Source: Humidesulfovibrio sp. (lineage in GTDB: Bacteria; Desulfobacterota; Desulfovibrionia; Desulfovibrionales; Desulfovibrionaceae). From it: a DNA stretch of 64,000 nucleotides. Numbering within the stretch: the first letter of the stretch is position 1; every line of letters begins with the position of its first letter. The position numbers and the translations under genes are program-made. The stretch covers positions 22,630 to 86,629 of the forward strand of contig NZ_JAUYFU010000006.1 of the NCBI RefSeq assembly GCF_030689645.1, read 5' to 3'. Below are positions 46,356-55,547 of the stretch, piece after piece. Under the pieces are notes generated by a model. The model was not told the DNA's origin. It did not search any database and saw only the letters and a program-made list of their open reading frames with translations.

Positions 46356-46475
46356 AGACGCGTTTCGTTTGTGCTGAATATAAAGCCCCCGCCTGGCGAA
46401 CCGGACGGGGGCTTTTCGTTGTGGATATTCTGAGCCTTGTGTTGGACTGTGTGAAATCCGCAGCATGAAAGTGCG
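46336..46475. repeat. Imperfect direct repeat around a terminator
   Basis: The 16-base core AAATCCGCAGCATGAA occurs at about 46341 (the end of the small gene) and again at about 46453, with similar flanks (GAGTC / TGTG before, GACGCG / GTGCGC after). The terminator lies between the copies. It looks like a small local duplication or remnant of a repeat, not a gene. Confidence 0.55.
46382..46416 (+). terminator. Intrinsic terminator, copy 1 of a repeated hairpin
   Basis: GCCCCCG and CGGGGGC arms enclose an inner CTGGCGAACCGGA and are followed by TTTT. A nearly identical hairpin recurs at 47119-47156. Confidence 0.9.
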
Positions 46476-46694
46476 CATAGTTTGACTAGACCAAAAAGCC
46501 TCCGCGCTGGCTGAACGCAAGGCTTGTGGCGAGGTTACGGACCAAGGACATATGACCGCCAGCGAGGCTGTTTCGGCTATACTTGTTGACACTTGAGCCG
46601 TGTTGCGGGATACGTGTATGTAATGAACTAAGCTGGGCCATGCACACTGAAGTAGGATCTGCCGAGGGCCTGGCGCAACACAAAGGAGCTGACC
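46417..46694. other. Upstream region of the third Met-rich gene
   Basis: No gene is seen in this 278-base stretch apart from the direct-repeat end. A TTGACA at 46586-46591 is a plausible -35 box, but the -10 region 16-18 bases on is poor (GATACG or ATACGT). It may be activator dependent. Confidence 0.4.
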
Positions 46695-47096
46695 ATGATC
46701 ATGCTGAAAATCGCCCGAAAGTTGGTAGTGCCGTTTCTGTTCACAAGCCTCGCTTTGTCCGGGGCGGCCCTGGCGCAGGACAAAGCGGCCGATCATAATG
46801 CCCATGCGGGCCAGGTCCAGCAAGGCAGCAAGATGATGATGGACGGCTGCGAGATGATGAAAATGGACATGGACAAGGGCGCCAAGATGATGGGCGATGG
46901 GCACGGCATGATGATGATGGGCATGAAGGATATGAAGAGCATGAGCCCTGAGGACAAAAAGAAGATGATGGCGGCTGACCAGAAAATGATGCAGGGCAAG
47001 AAAATGATGCAGGACGGCATGAAGATGATGATGCAGGGCAAGGAGGAGATGGCCAAAACGCACGGCGGCGCGGCCAAGCACGACACCAAGCCTTAG
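46695..47096 (+). CDS. Met/His-rich periplasmic protein (copper sponge-like)
   Basis: A 133-residue secreted protein. It has a signal peptide (KIARKLVVPFLFTSLALSG, cut near ALAQD), then a mature region of lysine- and methionine-dense helix: KMMMDGCEMMKMDMDKGAKMM, GHGMMMMGMKDMKSM and repeats of KKMMQDGMK. Methionine arrays bind Cu(I) or Ag(I). One cysteine is present. AAAGGAG precedes the ATG. It is opposite in strand to the other two Met-rich genes but similar in kind. It has no enzymatic domain. Confidence 0.82.
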   Translation: MIMLKIARKLVVPFLFTSLALSGAALAQDKAADHNAHAGQVQQGSKMMMDGCEMMKMDMDKGAKMMGDGHGMMMMGMKDMKSMSPEDKKKMMAADQKMMQGKKMMQDGMKMMMQGKEEMAKTHGGAAKHDTKP

Positions 47097-47118
47097 CTTT
47101 CATCCCTACGCGAAACCA

Positions 47119-47156
47119 AAAAGCCCCCGCCCGGCGAACCGGACGGGGGCTTCGTT
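47119..47156 (+). terminator. Intrinsic terminator, copy 2 of the repeated hairpin
   Basis: GCCCCCG (47123-47129) and CGGGGGC (47144-47150) enclose a CCCGGCGAACCGGA core almost the same as the copy at 46382. It ends the Met-rich gene and may also serve serA on the other strand. Confidence 0.88.
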
Positions 47157-47173
47157 TTGGCGAAGGGCTTGGG

Positions 47174-48358
47174 CTAGTAAGTGACGCGCTTCACGCCGGG
47201 GATGGCCATGAGCTTCTTGCGCACTTCCTCATTGGGCTCCTGGTGAACGACGTACACGGTCTGCACGCAGTCGGACAGGAAGCGGGAGTTGTTCTCGCGG
47301 ATGTTCACCCCAAGCTCGCCCAGGGCGGTGCCGAACTTGCCGAACATGCCCGGCTTGTCCTCGTGGGTGATGAAGATGGAGTAGATGCGCTTGCCTTCCT
47401 GCTCGACATTCTCGCCCACGTTGACGGAGTTGCCGAAGTCGCCGCGGCGCAGGTACTTGGTCACCACCTCGGCGATTTCCAGGCCCGTCTTGCGCACGGC
47501 GTTTTTGGTGCTGGCACCCAGGTGCGCGCTCATGACGATGTTGTCCAGCTCGTGCAGGCTGCACTGGAAGGCCTCGCCCTCGCGCTTGGGCTCTTTCTCG
47601 TAGCAGTCCAGCGCGGCGCCGGCGATGACGCCGTTTTTCAGCGCGTTGTACAGGGCTTCCTCGCTCACGTTGCTGCCGCGGGAGGCGTTGATGAGGTATG
47701 CCGTTGGCTTCATGAGCTTGAATTCGCGCTCGGTGATGATGGCGTTCTTGCCGCCGGTGTGCAGGCTGATGAAGTCCGACACCTTGAGCACCTCGTCGAT
47801 GCTCTCCAGGTAATCTACGTTGGAGTCCTGGATCTGGTACAGGTCGTAGCCGACGGTTTTCATGCCGATGCCCAGGGCCTTGCCCGCCAGGCACTGGCCG
47901 ATGCGGCCGCAGCCGATGATGCCGAGGGTCTTGCCGTGCAGTTCGTTGCCGGCGAAGCGCTTCTTGTGCCACACGCCGCCCATGAGGGTGCGGTGGGCCA
48001 TGGGCACCTTGCGGGCGACAGCGAACATCAGGCCCAGGGCGTGCTCCGCCGTTGCGTTGGTGTTGCCGTTGGGCGCGAACTTCACGATGACGCCGCACTC
48101 TTTGGCGGCCTCCAGGTCGATGTTGTCGGTTCCAACGCCGCCGCGGCCCACGATCTTGAGCTTGCCGCCGTTCTTGGTGCCCGCCTCGATGATCTCGCGG
48201 GTGACCTTGGTGGCGCTGCGGACCAGCAGGGCGTCGTAGCTGCCGATCTCGCCCAGCAGGTCGTCGGTGCTGCGCTTTTCGGTCTCGACGGTGAAGCCTT
48301 CTTTTTTGAGCAGGGCGACGGCTTCCTCGTTGAGGCCGTCATTGGCAAGAATACGCAT
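47174..48358 (-). CDS. serA: D-3-phosphoglycerate dehydrogenase-like enzyme with ACT domain
   Basis: A 394-residue NAD-dependent 2-hydroxyacid dehydrogenase. The Rossmann motif is LGIIGCGRIGQCLAGKALG, the substrate and catalytic regions include INASRGSNVSEEALYNAL, and the C-terminal ACT domain (SIFITHEDKPGMFGKFGTAL) is the serine-binding regulatory module of SerA. The short form with one ACT matches the minimal 3-phosphoglycerate dehydrogenase. Its 5' neighbour on the same strand, 30 bases away, is a class V aminotransferase, which supports serine synthesis. A general D-hydroxyacid dehydrogenase is possible. Confidence 0.88.
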   Translation of the reverse strand: MRILANDGLNEEAVALLKKEGFTVETEKRSTDDLLGEIGSYDALLVRSATKVTREIIEAGTKNGGKLKIVGRGGVGTDNIDLEAAKECGVIVKFAPNGNTNATAEHALGLMFAVARKVPMAHRTLMGGVWHKKRFAGNELHGKTLGIIGCGRIGQCLAGKALGIGMKTVGYDLYQIQDSNVDYLESIDEVLKVSDFISLHTGGKNAIITEREFKLMKPTAYLINASRGSNVSEEALYNALKNGVIAGAALDCYEKEPKREGEAFQCSLHELDNIVMSAHLGASTKNAVRKTGLEIAEVVTKYLRRGDFGNSVNVGENVEQEGKRIYSIFITHEDKPGMFGKFGTALGELGVNIRENNSRFLSDCVQTVYVVHQEPNEEVRKKLMAIPGVKRVTY

Positions 48359-48388
48359 GTGGTTTCTCCCTCTATTCAGCCGCGCGGG

Positions 48389-49522
48389 CTATTTCAGCAG
48401 TTCAGGCTTCAGCGCCTCAAGGTATGCGGAGAGCATGTCCGGGGTCACGTCGCCCATGTGGCCCAGGCGAAGCAGCACGCGCTGGCCCTTTTCCTCAAGG
48501 TCGGTGTTCAGCTTGCCGTAGCCGGGGTCGAAGAGGTAGCCCTTGGCGCGCATGGCTTCCTTCACCTTTTTGAGCTGGGCCACGGTCATGCCTGCGGGCA
48601 CGCGCACGGCGGTGACTGTGGGCGAGCGGTGGCCCACGGGAGCGAGCAGGCTGAAGCCGGGCAGGGTGGCCACGAAGTCGTGGACCATGTCGCGCATCTT
48701 GATGTGCCGGGCGAAGCGGTTATCGATGCCCTCGGTGTGCAGGATGTGGTCGATCTGCACGGCCATCTGGTTGGCCAGGGTGGTGTTGGGCGTGGTCAGG
48801 GTCTGGTTCTTGGTGGCCCGGCCCAGCTGGCCGATGATGTCCGAGGCGAAGCCTCTGTTCTTAACGGTCTTGGCCTTCTCCACCGCCTCGGGGCTGACGA
48901 AGAGGATGCCGAAGCCCGCAGGCAGGGCCAGGGACTTCTGGGTGCTGGTGGCGTAGGTGGCCGCGCCGGAGCCCGAAAGGTCGATCTTGGCGCCGCCGAA
49001 GATGCTCACGCCGTCAACCAGGGGCATGGCGCCATGCTTGCGGATGAGCGCGCACACGGCCTTCATGTCGTTCATCACGCCGGTGCTGGTCTCGTTGTGG
49101 GTGAAGGTGACCACGGCGGGCTTGTGCTCGATGAGGGCGCCCTCAAGCTTGGCCATGTCGATAGCCTGGCCGGGCTCGAACTTGAGCTGCGCGGCCTTCT
49201 TGCCGTTGACCACGGCCATTTTGTGGTACAGGTCGCCAAAGGCGCCCACGGACACGTTCAGAACGGTCTCGTCATCGGCCACCAGGGAGCGCACGGTGGC
49301 CTCCATGGCGTTTGAGCCGGAGCCGTTGAAGAGGATGACGTGGTAGTCGTCGCCGCATCCGGCCAACTGCTTCAGGCCGGCCATGGCCGGGGTGAAACGC
49401 TTGTTGTTCTCGGAGTCGCGGTGGCCGAATTCGGGCAGCAGGCCAGCTTCGCGGATCTCCGGGCGAATGAACGTCGGGCCGGTGATGAAAAGCTGAAGGT
49501 CGGCAAAATCCTGGGTGCTCAT
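48389..49522 (-). CDS. Class V aminotransferase, probable phosphoserine transaminase
   Basis: A 377-residue PLP enzyme of fold type I, class V. The PLP lysine is in YATSTQKSLALPAG, the aspartate that contacts the ring lies in PLVDGVSIFGGAKIDL, and the start has ITGPTFIRPEI. Similar proteins act as alanine-glyoxylate, serine-pyruvate or phosphoserine aminotransferases. Being transcribed with serA points to phosphoserine formation from phosphohydroxypyruvate, and a conventional SerC is not in the window. ATG 49522 is chosen as the point where similarity begins; an upstream open frame is mostly low complexity. Confidence 0.85.
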   Translation of the reverse strand: MSTQDFADLQLFITGPTFIRPEIREAGLLPEFGHRDSENNKRFTPAMAGLKQLAGCGDDYHVILFNGSGSNAMEATVRSLVADDETVLNVSVGAFGDLYHKMAVVNGKKAAQLKFEPGQAIDMAKLEGALIEHKPAVVTFTHNETSTGVMNDMKAVCALIRKHGAMPLVDGVSIFGGAKIDLSGSGAATYATSTQKSLALPAGFGILFVSPEAVEKAKTVKNRGFASDIIGQLGRATKNQTLTTPNTTLANQMAVQIDHILHTEGIDNRFARHIKMRDMVHDFVATLPGFSLLAPVGHRSPTVTAVRVPAGMTVAQLKKVKEAMRAKGYLFDPGYGKLNTDLEEKGQRVLLRLGHMGDVTPDMLSAYLEALKPELLK

Positions 49523-49820
49523 GGACGCGTCACCTCGTGGTAGAAGAATGTTCGGACAAATGGTTACTTCAGTAGAATCCCTTTCTTTAACCGGAGTGGC
49601 TCCGCCTGTCCAGCGGGGTGAAGCGTCCAGCGTTTCGTCAGGCTTTACAGGGCAATCGGGCGTTGGATGCGTCGTTGCCGCTTGCTGCGCGCCGCGAACC
49701 CTGGCGGCGGGCCTGACCAGGCCGCACTTGCCAAGCGTCCGGGCGCGACCTATATTCCGGGCCTCGCGAACGCGATAAAACCCCCGCAACCTTTCCTCCC
49801 CCCTTGGAGATGATAGCCAC

Positions 49821-52800
49821 ATGCCCTTGATCGGCCCGCATATTTCCATTTCCGATGAACGCATCCTGACCCGCGTGCTGGGACTGACCGCCAGCCCGGA
49901 AGAGGGCGGTTTCGCCCAGTGGCCGGACAACGTGCGCGAGCTGGCCACCAGCCTGGCCGCAGAATTGTTCCTGGTGCGCTACAACCCCTTTGTGGACGCA
50001 AGCCTGGTGCGCGAGAGCGTGGACCGCAAGCTCTCCATCGCCCGGCCTGGGCTTTCCGGCGAGTTTCCGCGCCTCTTGGCCGGTGCCGTGGCCTCCTTCT
50101 GGGAGCGTTACGAGGCCGACCAGGCCTTTGCCCGCGAGCTCAAGGCGCGGCTGCAGGATTTCATGCCCGCCGAGGGCATCGGCGAGGCGGCCAACACGCG
50201 CATCGAGTGCGCCACCGACGCCACGGACCTGCGCCTGGAGCTGCCGCTGTTCGTGCTTTTCCCGGAAACCACGGAGCAGGTGCAGAAGATTGTGCTGCTG
50301 GCCAACGAAATGGCCTTTGGCGTCATTCCGCGCGGCGGCGGCACCGGCCTCACCGGCGGCGCAATCCCCATGTTCTCGCGTTCCGTCGTGCTGTCCCTTG
50401 CGCGGTTCAAGAAGATTGTCGACGTGAATCCAGACACCATGCTGCTCACGGCCCAGGCTGGCGTCATCACCCTCGACGCCATCAAGGCCGCCGCCGAGCA
50501 GGACCTGCTGTTCACCGTGGACCCGGCCTCCAAGGCGGGCTCCACCCTTGGCGGCAACATTTCCGAGAACTCCGGCGGGCCCTTCGCCTTCGAGTATGGC
50601 ACCACCATCGACAACATCTCTTCCTTCGAGATGGTCACGCCCACGGGCGAGGTCATCACCGTGCGCCGCAAGGACCACCCCGGCCACAAGATTTTTGAGG
50701 GCGAGAGCGCCGTGTTCGAGATTCTGGACGAAAGCGGGCGGCTCAAGGACACCGTTACCCTGGCGGGCACCGACGTGCGGGGCGCGGGCCTGGGCAAGGA
50801 CGTGTCCAACAAGTACCTGGGCGGCCTGCCGGGTGTGCAGAAGGAGGGCGTGGACGGCATCATCACCACCTGCACCTTCACCCTGTACCACCGGCCCAAG
50901 CACTCCCGCGTGCTGGTGCTGGAGTTCTTTGGCCGCAGCATGAAGAACGCCATGTACGTCATCCGCGACGTGGTGGGCCTGCGCGACGCCATCCGCAACC
51001 AGGGCGACATGGTGAAGATCAGCGCCCTGGAGGAATTCGGCACCAAGTACGTGCAGGCCATCGAGTACAAGAAGAAGTCCGTCCAGTATGAGGGCGACCC
51101 CATCAGCGTGCTCATCCTGCAACTGGATTCCGACGACGAGAACGCCCTGTCCGAGTCGGTTGACGCGGTGCTGGCAATCGCCCAGCCGTATCCCGGCGTG
51201 GATATCTTCGCCGCGCGCGACGAAAAGGAGGCCGAGCTTTTCTGGGAGGACCGGCACAAGCTTTCGGCCATCTCCAAACGCACCTCGGGCTTCAAGATCA
51301 ACGAGGACGTGGTCATCCCCATGGCGGCCATTCCCGGCTTCGCGGAGTTTCTGGAGAACCTGAACCTGGTCTACATGGCCAAGATCGCGCGCAAGGCCCT
51401 GCTCAAGGTGCGCGAGCTGCCCGGAATCGCTTTCGACGACCCGGACATCGACTTCGGCATCGAACGCTGCCTGTTCATTTTGAAGAAGCGCACCACGGCT
51501 GGCGATCTCTCGGACGAGGAGCTGGCGAGCCAGGTTCGCATGCTGTTCCACGAGCTCAAGGACAAGTATCCCAAGCTCGACCGTGACCTTGAAGCCATTT
51601 ACCAGGAAATTCAGGCCAAGCGCATCGTCATCGCCAACCACATGCACGCGGGCGATGGCAACTGCCACGTCAACGTGCCGGTGAACTCCAACGACGCCGA
51701 GATGATGGCCCAGGCCTACGAGGCCGTGGACGAGCTTTTCGCCGAGGTGCTGAAGCTTGGAGGCGAGATTTCCGGCGAACACGGCATCGGCATCACCAAG
51801 ATCGGCTTCCTGTCCCAGGCCAAGATAGACGCCCTGGCGGCCTACAAGCGCATTGTGGACCCCAAGGACGTGCTGAATCCCGGCAAGCTCACCCGGCGCA
51901 TTCTGGCCGTGGAGCCCTATACCTTCTCCTTCAACAGGCTCATCGGCGATTTGCAGAAGACCGCGCTGAAGGACAAGGAGAACCTGATTGAGCTGTTGCG
52001 CAACGTGCAGACCTGCACCCGCTGCGGCAAGTGCAAGCAGGTGTGCCCCATGTACTCGCCCGCGCGCGGCCTGCTGTATCATCCGCGCAACAAGAACCTG
52101 AGCCTGGGCGCGCTCACCGAGGCCATCTACTATTCCCAGGTGCAGGGCGGCGAGCCCTCGCCGGCGCTCTTGGACGAACTGCGGCGCATCATGGATCACT
52201 GCACGGCCTGCGGGAAATGCAAGGCCGTGTGCCCGGTGAAGATCGACTCCGCCGCCAACGCGCTGCAGATCCGCTCGTTCCTGGAATACAAGGGCAAGGG
52301 TGGCCACCCCATCAAGAGCGCTTTGCTGACGCGCCTGGCCGACGACCCTTCGCGGCACCTTCCCCGCGTGGCCAAGCTTTTGTCCCTGGGGCAGGCCGCT
52401 GCCAACAGCGTCATCGGGCTTGTGCCCGGACACTTCCGCAAGCGCCTGTCCAGTCCGGCCATGCAGGGCCCAGGCCCCCTCGTCGACCTGCGCAACCTGT
52501 CGCAGGAGCTGAACCTGCGCGAGCAGTCGCTGTTCCGCACGCCCTCGGCTCCCTTTGACGACACTGTGCTGTACTTCCCCGGCTGCGGCGCCGGGCTCTT
52601 CAGCCACGACATCGGCATGGCGGGCGTCTACCTGCTGCTCAAGGCCGGGGTGAACGTGGTGCTGCCTGACAGGCACCTGTGCTGCGGCTACCCGCTGCTG
52701 TCCAGCGGCTGCACCGAGGCTTACAACGCCAACCGCCACCGCACCATTCAGGACATTCTGGACACGCTCATCGCCACCGGGCGCGCAGGCATGAAGGCCA

Positions 52801-53396
52801 CCACCCTGGTGACCAGCTGCGGCACCTGCCGCGAGTCCATCGAGACCTATGACTTCAGCCAGGAGCTTTCCGAGCCGCTGAAGCACCTGGACATCGTGCA
52901 GTTCCTGCTGGGCAGGCTGAACATTCCCAAGACCGAGGGCGAGAAGCTGCTGTATCACGCGGCCTGCCACGCGGAATGGGTGGACGTGCCCAAGGTCAAG
53001 GCCCCGGACATCTACCGCAAGGCCCTGGCCGACGCGCTTGGGGCCAGCGTGCGCCTCTCGCCCGGCTGCTGCGGCGAGTCCGGCCTGGGCGCGCTTACCA
53101 GCCCGGACATTTACAACCGCATCCGCGCGCGCAAGAAGGAGCAGCTGGCCAGCGACCTCGCCCGGCCAGACTCCAAGCGCCCGGACCGCGACACGCCCGT
53201 GCTCGTGGGCTGCCCCTCGTGCAAGATCGGCGTGAAGCGCTGCCTGATGCAGATGCACCGCAAGAACGAGGTGCTGCACACAACAGAACACCTGGCCGAG
53301 AAGCTGGGCGGCCCGAAGTGGCAGAAGGAGCTCAAGCGCATGCTCGAAAAGGGCGAGAAGAAGGGCAAGATGGTCATTGTGGACGGGGGCAAATAG
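49821..53396 (+). CDS. FAD- and Fe-S-containing D-lactate dehydrogenase-type oxidoreductase
   Basis: A 1191-residue fusion. An FAD-binding type 4 domain (PRGGGTGLTGGAIPMFS, then GGNISENSGGPFAFEYG) and FAD-oxidase C domain (HMHAGDGNCHVNV, GEISGEHGIGITK) form the flavin half. The C-terminal half carries two [4Fe-4S] motifs (CTRCGKCKQVCPM, CTACGKCKAVCPV) and two CCG domains (CCGYPLLSSG, SPGCCGESG). It oxidises a D-2-hydroxyacid, most likely D-lactate, and passes electrons to the membrane pool. It combines in one chain what the later glcD/glcF-like pair does with two. The next gene starts at once after the stop. Confidence 0.93.
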   Translation: MPLIGPHISISDERILTRVLGLTASPEEGGFAQWPDNVRELATSLAAELFLVRYNPFVDASLVRESVDRKLSIARPGLSGEFPRLLAGAVASFWERYEADQAFARELKARLQDFMPAEGIGEAANTRIECATDATDLRLELPLFVLFPETTEQVQKIVLLANEMAFGVIPRGGGTGLTGGAIPMFSRSVVLSLARFKKIVDVNPDTMLLTAQAGVITLDAIKAAAEQDLLFTVDPASKAGSTLGGNISENSGGPFAFEYGTTIDNISSFEMVTPTGEVITVRRKDHPGHKIFEGESAVFEILDESGRLKDTVTLAGTDVRGAGLGKDVSNKYLGGLPGVQKEGVDGIITTCTFTLYHRPKHSRVLVLEFFGRSMKNAMYVIRDVVGLRDAIRNQGDMVKISALEEFGTKYVQAIEYKKKSVQYEGDPISVLILQLDSDDENALSESVDAVLAIAQPYPGVDIFAARDEKEAELFWEDRHKLSAISKRTSGFKINEDVVIPMAAIPGFAEFLENLNLVYMAKIARKALLKVRELPGIAFDDPDIDFGIERCLFILKKRTTAGDLSDEELASQVRMLFHELKDKYPKLDRDLEAIYQEIQAKRIVIANHMHAGDGNCHVNVPVNSNDAEMMAQAYEAVDELFAEVLKLGGEISGEHGIGITKIGFLSQAKIDALAAYKRIVDPKDVLNPGKLTRRILAVEPYTFSFNRLIGDLQKTALKDKENLIELLRNVQTCTRCGKCKQVCPMYSPARGLLYHPRNKNLSLGALTEAIYYSQVQGGEPSPALLDELRRIMDHCTACGKCKAVCPVKIDSAANALQIRSFLEYKGKGGHPIKSALLTRLADDPSRHLPRVAKLLSLGQAAANSVIGLVPGHFRKRLSSPAMQGPGPLVDLRNLSQELNLREQSLFRTPSAPFDDTVLYFPGCGAGLFSHDIGMAGVYLLLKAGVNVVLPDRHLCCGYPLLSSGCTEAYNANRHRTIQDILDTLIATGRAGMKATTLVTSCGTCRESIETYDFSQELSEPLKHLDIVQFLLGRLNIPKTEGEKLLYHAACHAEWVDVPKVKAPDIYRKALADALGASVRLSPGCCGESGLGALTSPDIYNRIRARKKEQLASDLARPDSKRPDRDTPVLVGCPSCKIGVKRCLMQMHRKNEVLHTTEHLAEKLGGPKWQKELKRMLEKGEKKGKMVIVDGGK

Positions 53397-54113
53397 ATGA
53401 GCCCAGGACGCTTCCTCGGCGTTACCTGCCACCCGGAGGCTGATGCCCATTGCCAGAAGTCCTTGGCCCGGCTGGAAGCGGCCCTGCGCGCGCATTTGGC
53501 CCAGCGTCTGGCTGGGGAGGGGGCCTGCGACCCGGCCCACGACCTGCTGCACCTGGAACGCGTGGTGGCCACTGCCAAGCGCATAGCCGTTGCCGAGGGC
53601 GCGAACCTGCGCGTTGTCATTCCGACCGCGTGGCTGCACGACTACGTGGTGGTGCCCAAGGACGACCCGCGCCGCAGCGAGGCCTCGCGCCTGGCCGCTG
53701 TTGATGCGTGCGCCTACCTTAAGGACATTGGCTATGCCGCCACACTGGCCGAATCCGGCCTCCTTGAAGCCATCGGGCACGCCATCGAGGCGCACAGCTT
53801 CAGCGCGAACATCGCGCCGCAAACGCTGGAGGCGAAGGTCGTGCAGGACGCCGACCGGCTGGACGGCATCGGGGCCATCGGCATCGCGCGCTGCTTCGCG
53901 TGCTCCGGCACCATGAACCGGCCCTTCTACAGCGCCGTTGACCCCTTTTGCACCACCCGCGAACCCGACGACGGCCTGTTTACCCTCGACCACTTCTACC
54001 GCAAGCTCTTCAAAACCGCCGCCAGCATGCAGACCGCTGCGGGCAGGCTGGAAGCGGAGCGGAGAGTGGAGGTGATGCGGAGGTTTTTAGGGGAGCTGGG
54101 GGAGGAGATTTAG
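53397..54113 (+). CDS. HD-domain phosphohydrolase
   Basis: A 238-residue HD-superfamily hydrolase, metal dependent, acting on a nucleotide or phosphodiester that cannot be named. The His/Asp pair appears as HDLLHLERVV near residue 47 and WLHDYVV near 80, with the later ligand group AKVVQDADRLDGIGAIGI. Its ATG directly abuts the stop of the dehydrogenase (TAGATGA), so the two are translated together. A functional link is unclear. Confidence 0.87.
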   Translation: MSPGRFLGVTCHPEADAHCQKSLARLEAALRAHLAQRLAGEGACDPAHDLLHLERVVATAKRIAVAEGANLRVVIPTAWLHDYVVVPKDDPRRSEASRLAAVDACAYLKDIGYAATLAESGLLEAIGHAIEAHSFSANIAPQTLEAKVVQDADRLDGIGAIGIARCFACSGTMNRPFYSAVDPFCTTREPDDGLFTLDHFYRKLFKTAASMQTAAGRLEAERRVEVMRRFLGELGEEI

Positions 54114-54187
54114 GGGAGAAGATGGGCGATGCGGGAAGACTCGTGTCGTTGTGCTTTGACAGCCTGGGAATTCTGTAAGGAGTTAAG

Positions 54188-55276
54188 ATGGGCACCAGTG
54201 AACCGAAAAGGGCGTTGGCGAAAGAGGTTGACGGTTATCTTGGGGCACTTTGCAAGCTTCTCCTTTCTGAAGGTGCTGAAGGAGATGCAGCAGTAATTGC
54301 AAATGCCAAGGTCCATGTCGTTGAAGGGTACGAATATGACAATTGGAATGGCGGGACATATGGTCATGCTGTATATTTAAAGGTTCCTGAAAGTATATTT
54401 TTTAAAAATATACCTAGAAAGGATGATGTTCAGCGGTTGTTTCGTGAACGTCTTAATGTGTTGCACAATATCCCTAATGAATACATTGCAGAGGTCTTTT
54501 TGGAATTCGAGCCTACGGGTGGGGGTGACTGGCGGAAAGAAACTGGTCTTATCGTTTCCCCTCAACTTATGGTAACAGTAACTGAACAAGCGCGCATCTG
54601 GAGGTCTGGCTATTTCCGTGTATTCCTAAGCCACAAAAGTGAAGTTAAAATCGAAACATCTAAAGTTAAAATTGCGCTTGAAAACTATGGAGCGTCATGC
54701 TTTGTTGCGCATGAAGATATTCATCCGACAAAAAAATGGCAGGCAGAAATTGAGAAAGCTTTAGGCACGATGGATGTGCTCGTAGCCCTTTTATCTGAGG
54801 GCTTTCACGACAGTTATTGGACAGACCAGGAGGTTGGTTTTGCTTTGGGTCGTGGGGTGAAGATCCTGCCAGTGAAAATTGGACGGGACCCTTATGGTTT
54901 TATAGGTGAAATTCAAGCCATTCGCTGTGGTTGGGATGATGCTGCTGAAAAGATTGCCGGGGTGCTCATTGAAAGCCCCGGTATGGTCGACGCATATGTC
55001 AAACAAGTAGCCTCGTCCTCGACCTGGGATAATAGCAACATTCTCGCGAGGTTACTTCCAGAAATCAAGTCCCTGACCCCACAGCAAGAGGGACACATTG
55101 TTGCTGCGCATAATACGAACGTTAATGTTCATGGAAGTTACGGATTTAATGGTCAGAAATCTCGTTATTACGGACTAGGTTTGGCTTCCCACTTGCAAAG
55201 AATTACTGGGAAACCCTATAAAATAGCGTCAGATATGTTGATTGATGTCCATAAGGCAAGGGTGAGGGCATATTGA
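54188..55276 (+). CDS. TIR-domain protein, probable anti-phage defence effector
   Basis: A 362-residue protein with a central TIR domain (about 141-270): FRVFLSHKSEVK as the first strand, then GASCFVAHEDIHPTKKWQAEI, VLVALLSEGFHDSYWTDQEV and GVKILPVKIGRDPYGF. E215 in TDQEVG is the expected NADase glutamate. The N-terminal 130 residues and C-terminal 90 are not recognised. GC content is far lower than its neighbours and codon use is different, so the gene was probably acquired by transfer. It stands alone between two core genes with AGGAG before the ATG. Bacterial TIR proteins often destroy NAD+ when a phage is sensed. Confidence 0.88.
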   Translation: MGTSEPKRALAKEVDGYLGALCKLLLSEGAEGDAAVIANAKVHVVEGYEYDNWNGGTYGHAVYLKVPESIFFKNIPRKDDVQRLFRERLNVLHNIPNEYIAEVFLEFEPTGGGDWRKETGLIVSPQLMVTVTEQARIWRSGYFRVFLSHKSEVKIETSKVKIALENYGASCFVAHEDIHPTKKWQAEIEKALGTMDVLVALLSEGFHDSYWTDQEVGFALGRGVKILPVKIGRDPYGFIGEIQAIRCGWDDAAEKIAGVLIESPGMVDAYVKQVASSSTWDNSNILARLLPEIKSLTPQQEGHIVAAHNTNVNVHGSYGFNGQKSRYYGLGLASHLQRITGKPYKIASDMLIDVHKARVRAY

Positions 55277-55547
55277 GGCCCGGTGATTAACCCCTTGACA
55301 TCCCCCCGCATCCCCCTTACTTAGTCCGAGTCCGGGGGCAATCCCCGGCACGGCACACGTTCTTGAGAGGCGCGGCAATGCTGCACAGCCCGCCTGAAAA
55401 ATCCTCAGTACCCACGCCGAATCGACATACGCCCCGATTGAGCCATCCGGTCCCGGCCCGCAGCGTCCGCCACTTGATAAGCTCTTCGCCGCCGTTTTGG
55501 TGCGCCTTTTGTGCGCTGCGCGGCCCCCTCTTTACAAAGGACTTACT
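55277..55547. other. 271-base leader region of the helicase gene
   Basis: No gene is seen. The composition returns to high GC after the TIR gene. A TTGACA near 55294 may be a -35 box without an obvious -10. A small hairpin CCGGGG-GCAA-TCCCCGG lies near 55332. A long leader of this type is common in cold-responsive helicase genes, but no cold-box motif could be identified. Confidence 0.4.

Noticed and set aside
49638..53993. A 1451-codon open frame on the minus strand
   Set aside because: It is antisense to a certain FAD/Fe-S dehydrogenase, is His/Gly/Val-rich with no domains, and exists because GC-rich codons lack stops in that frame.
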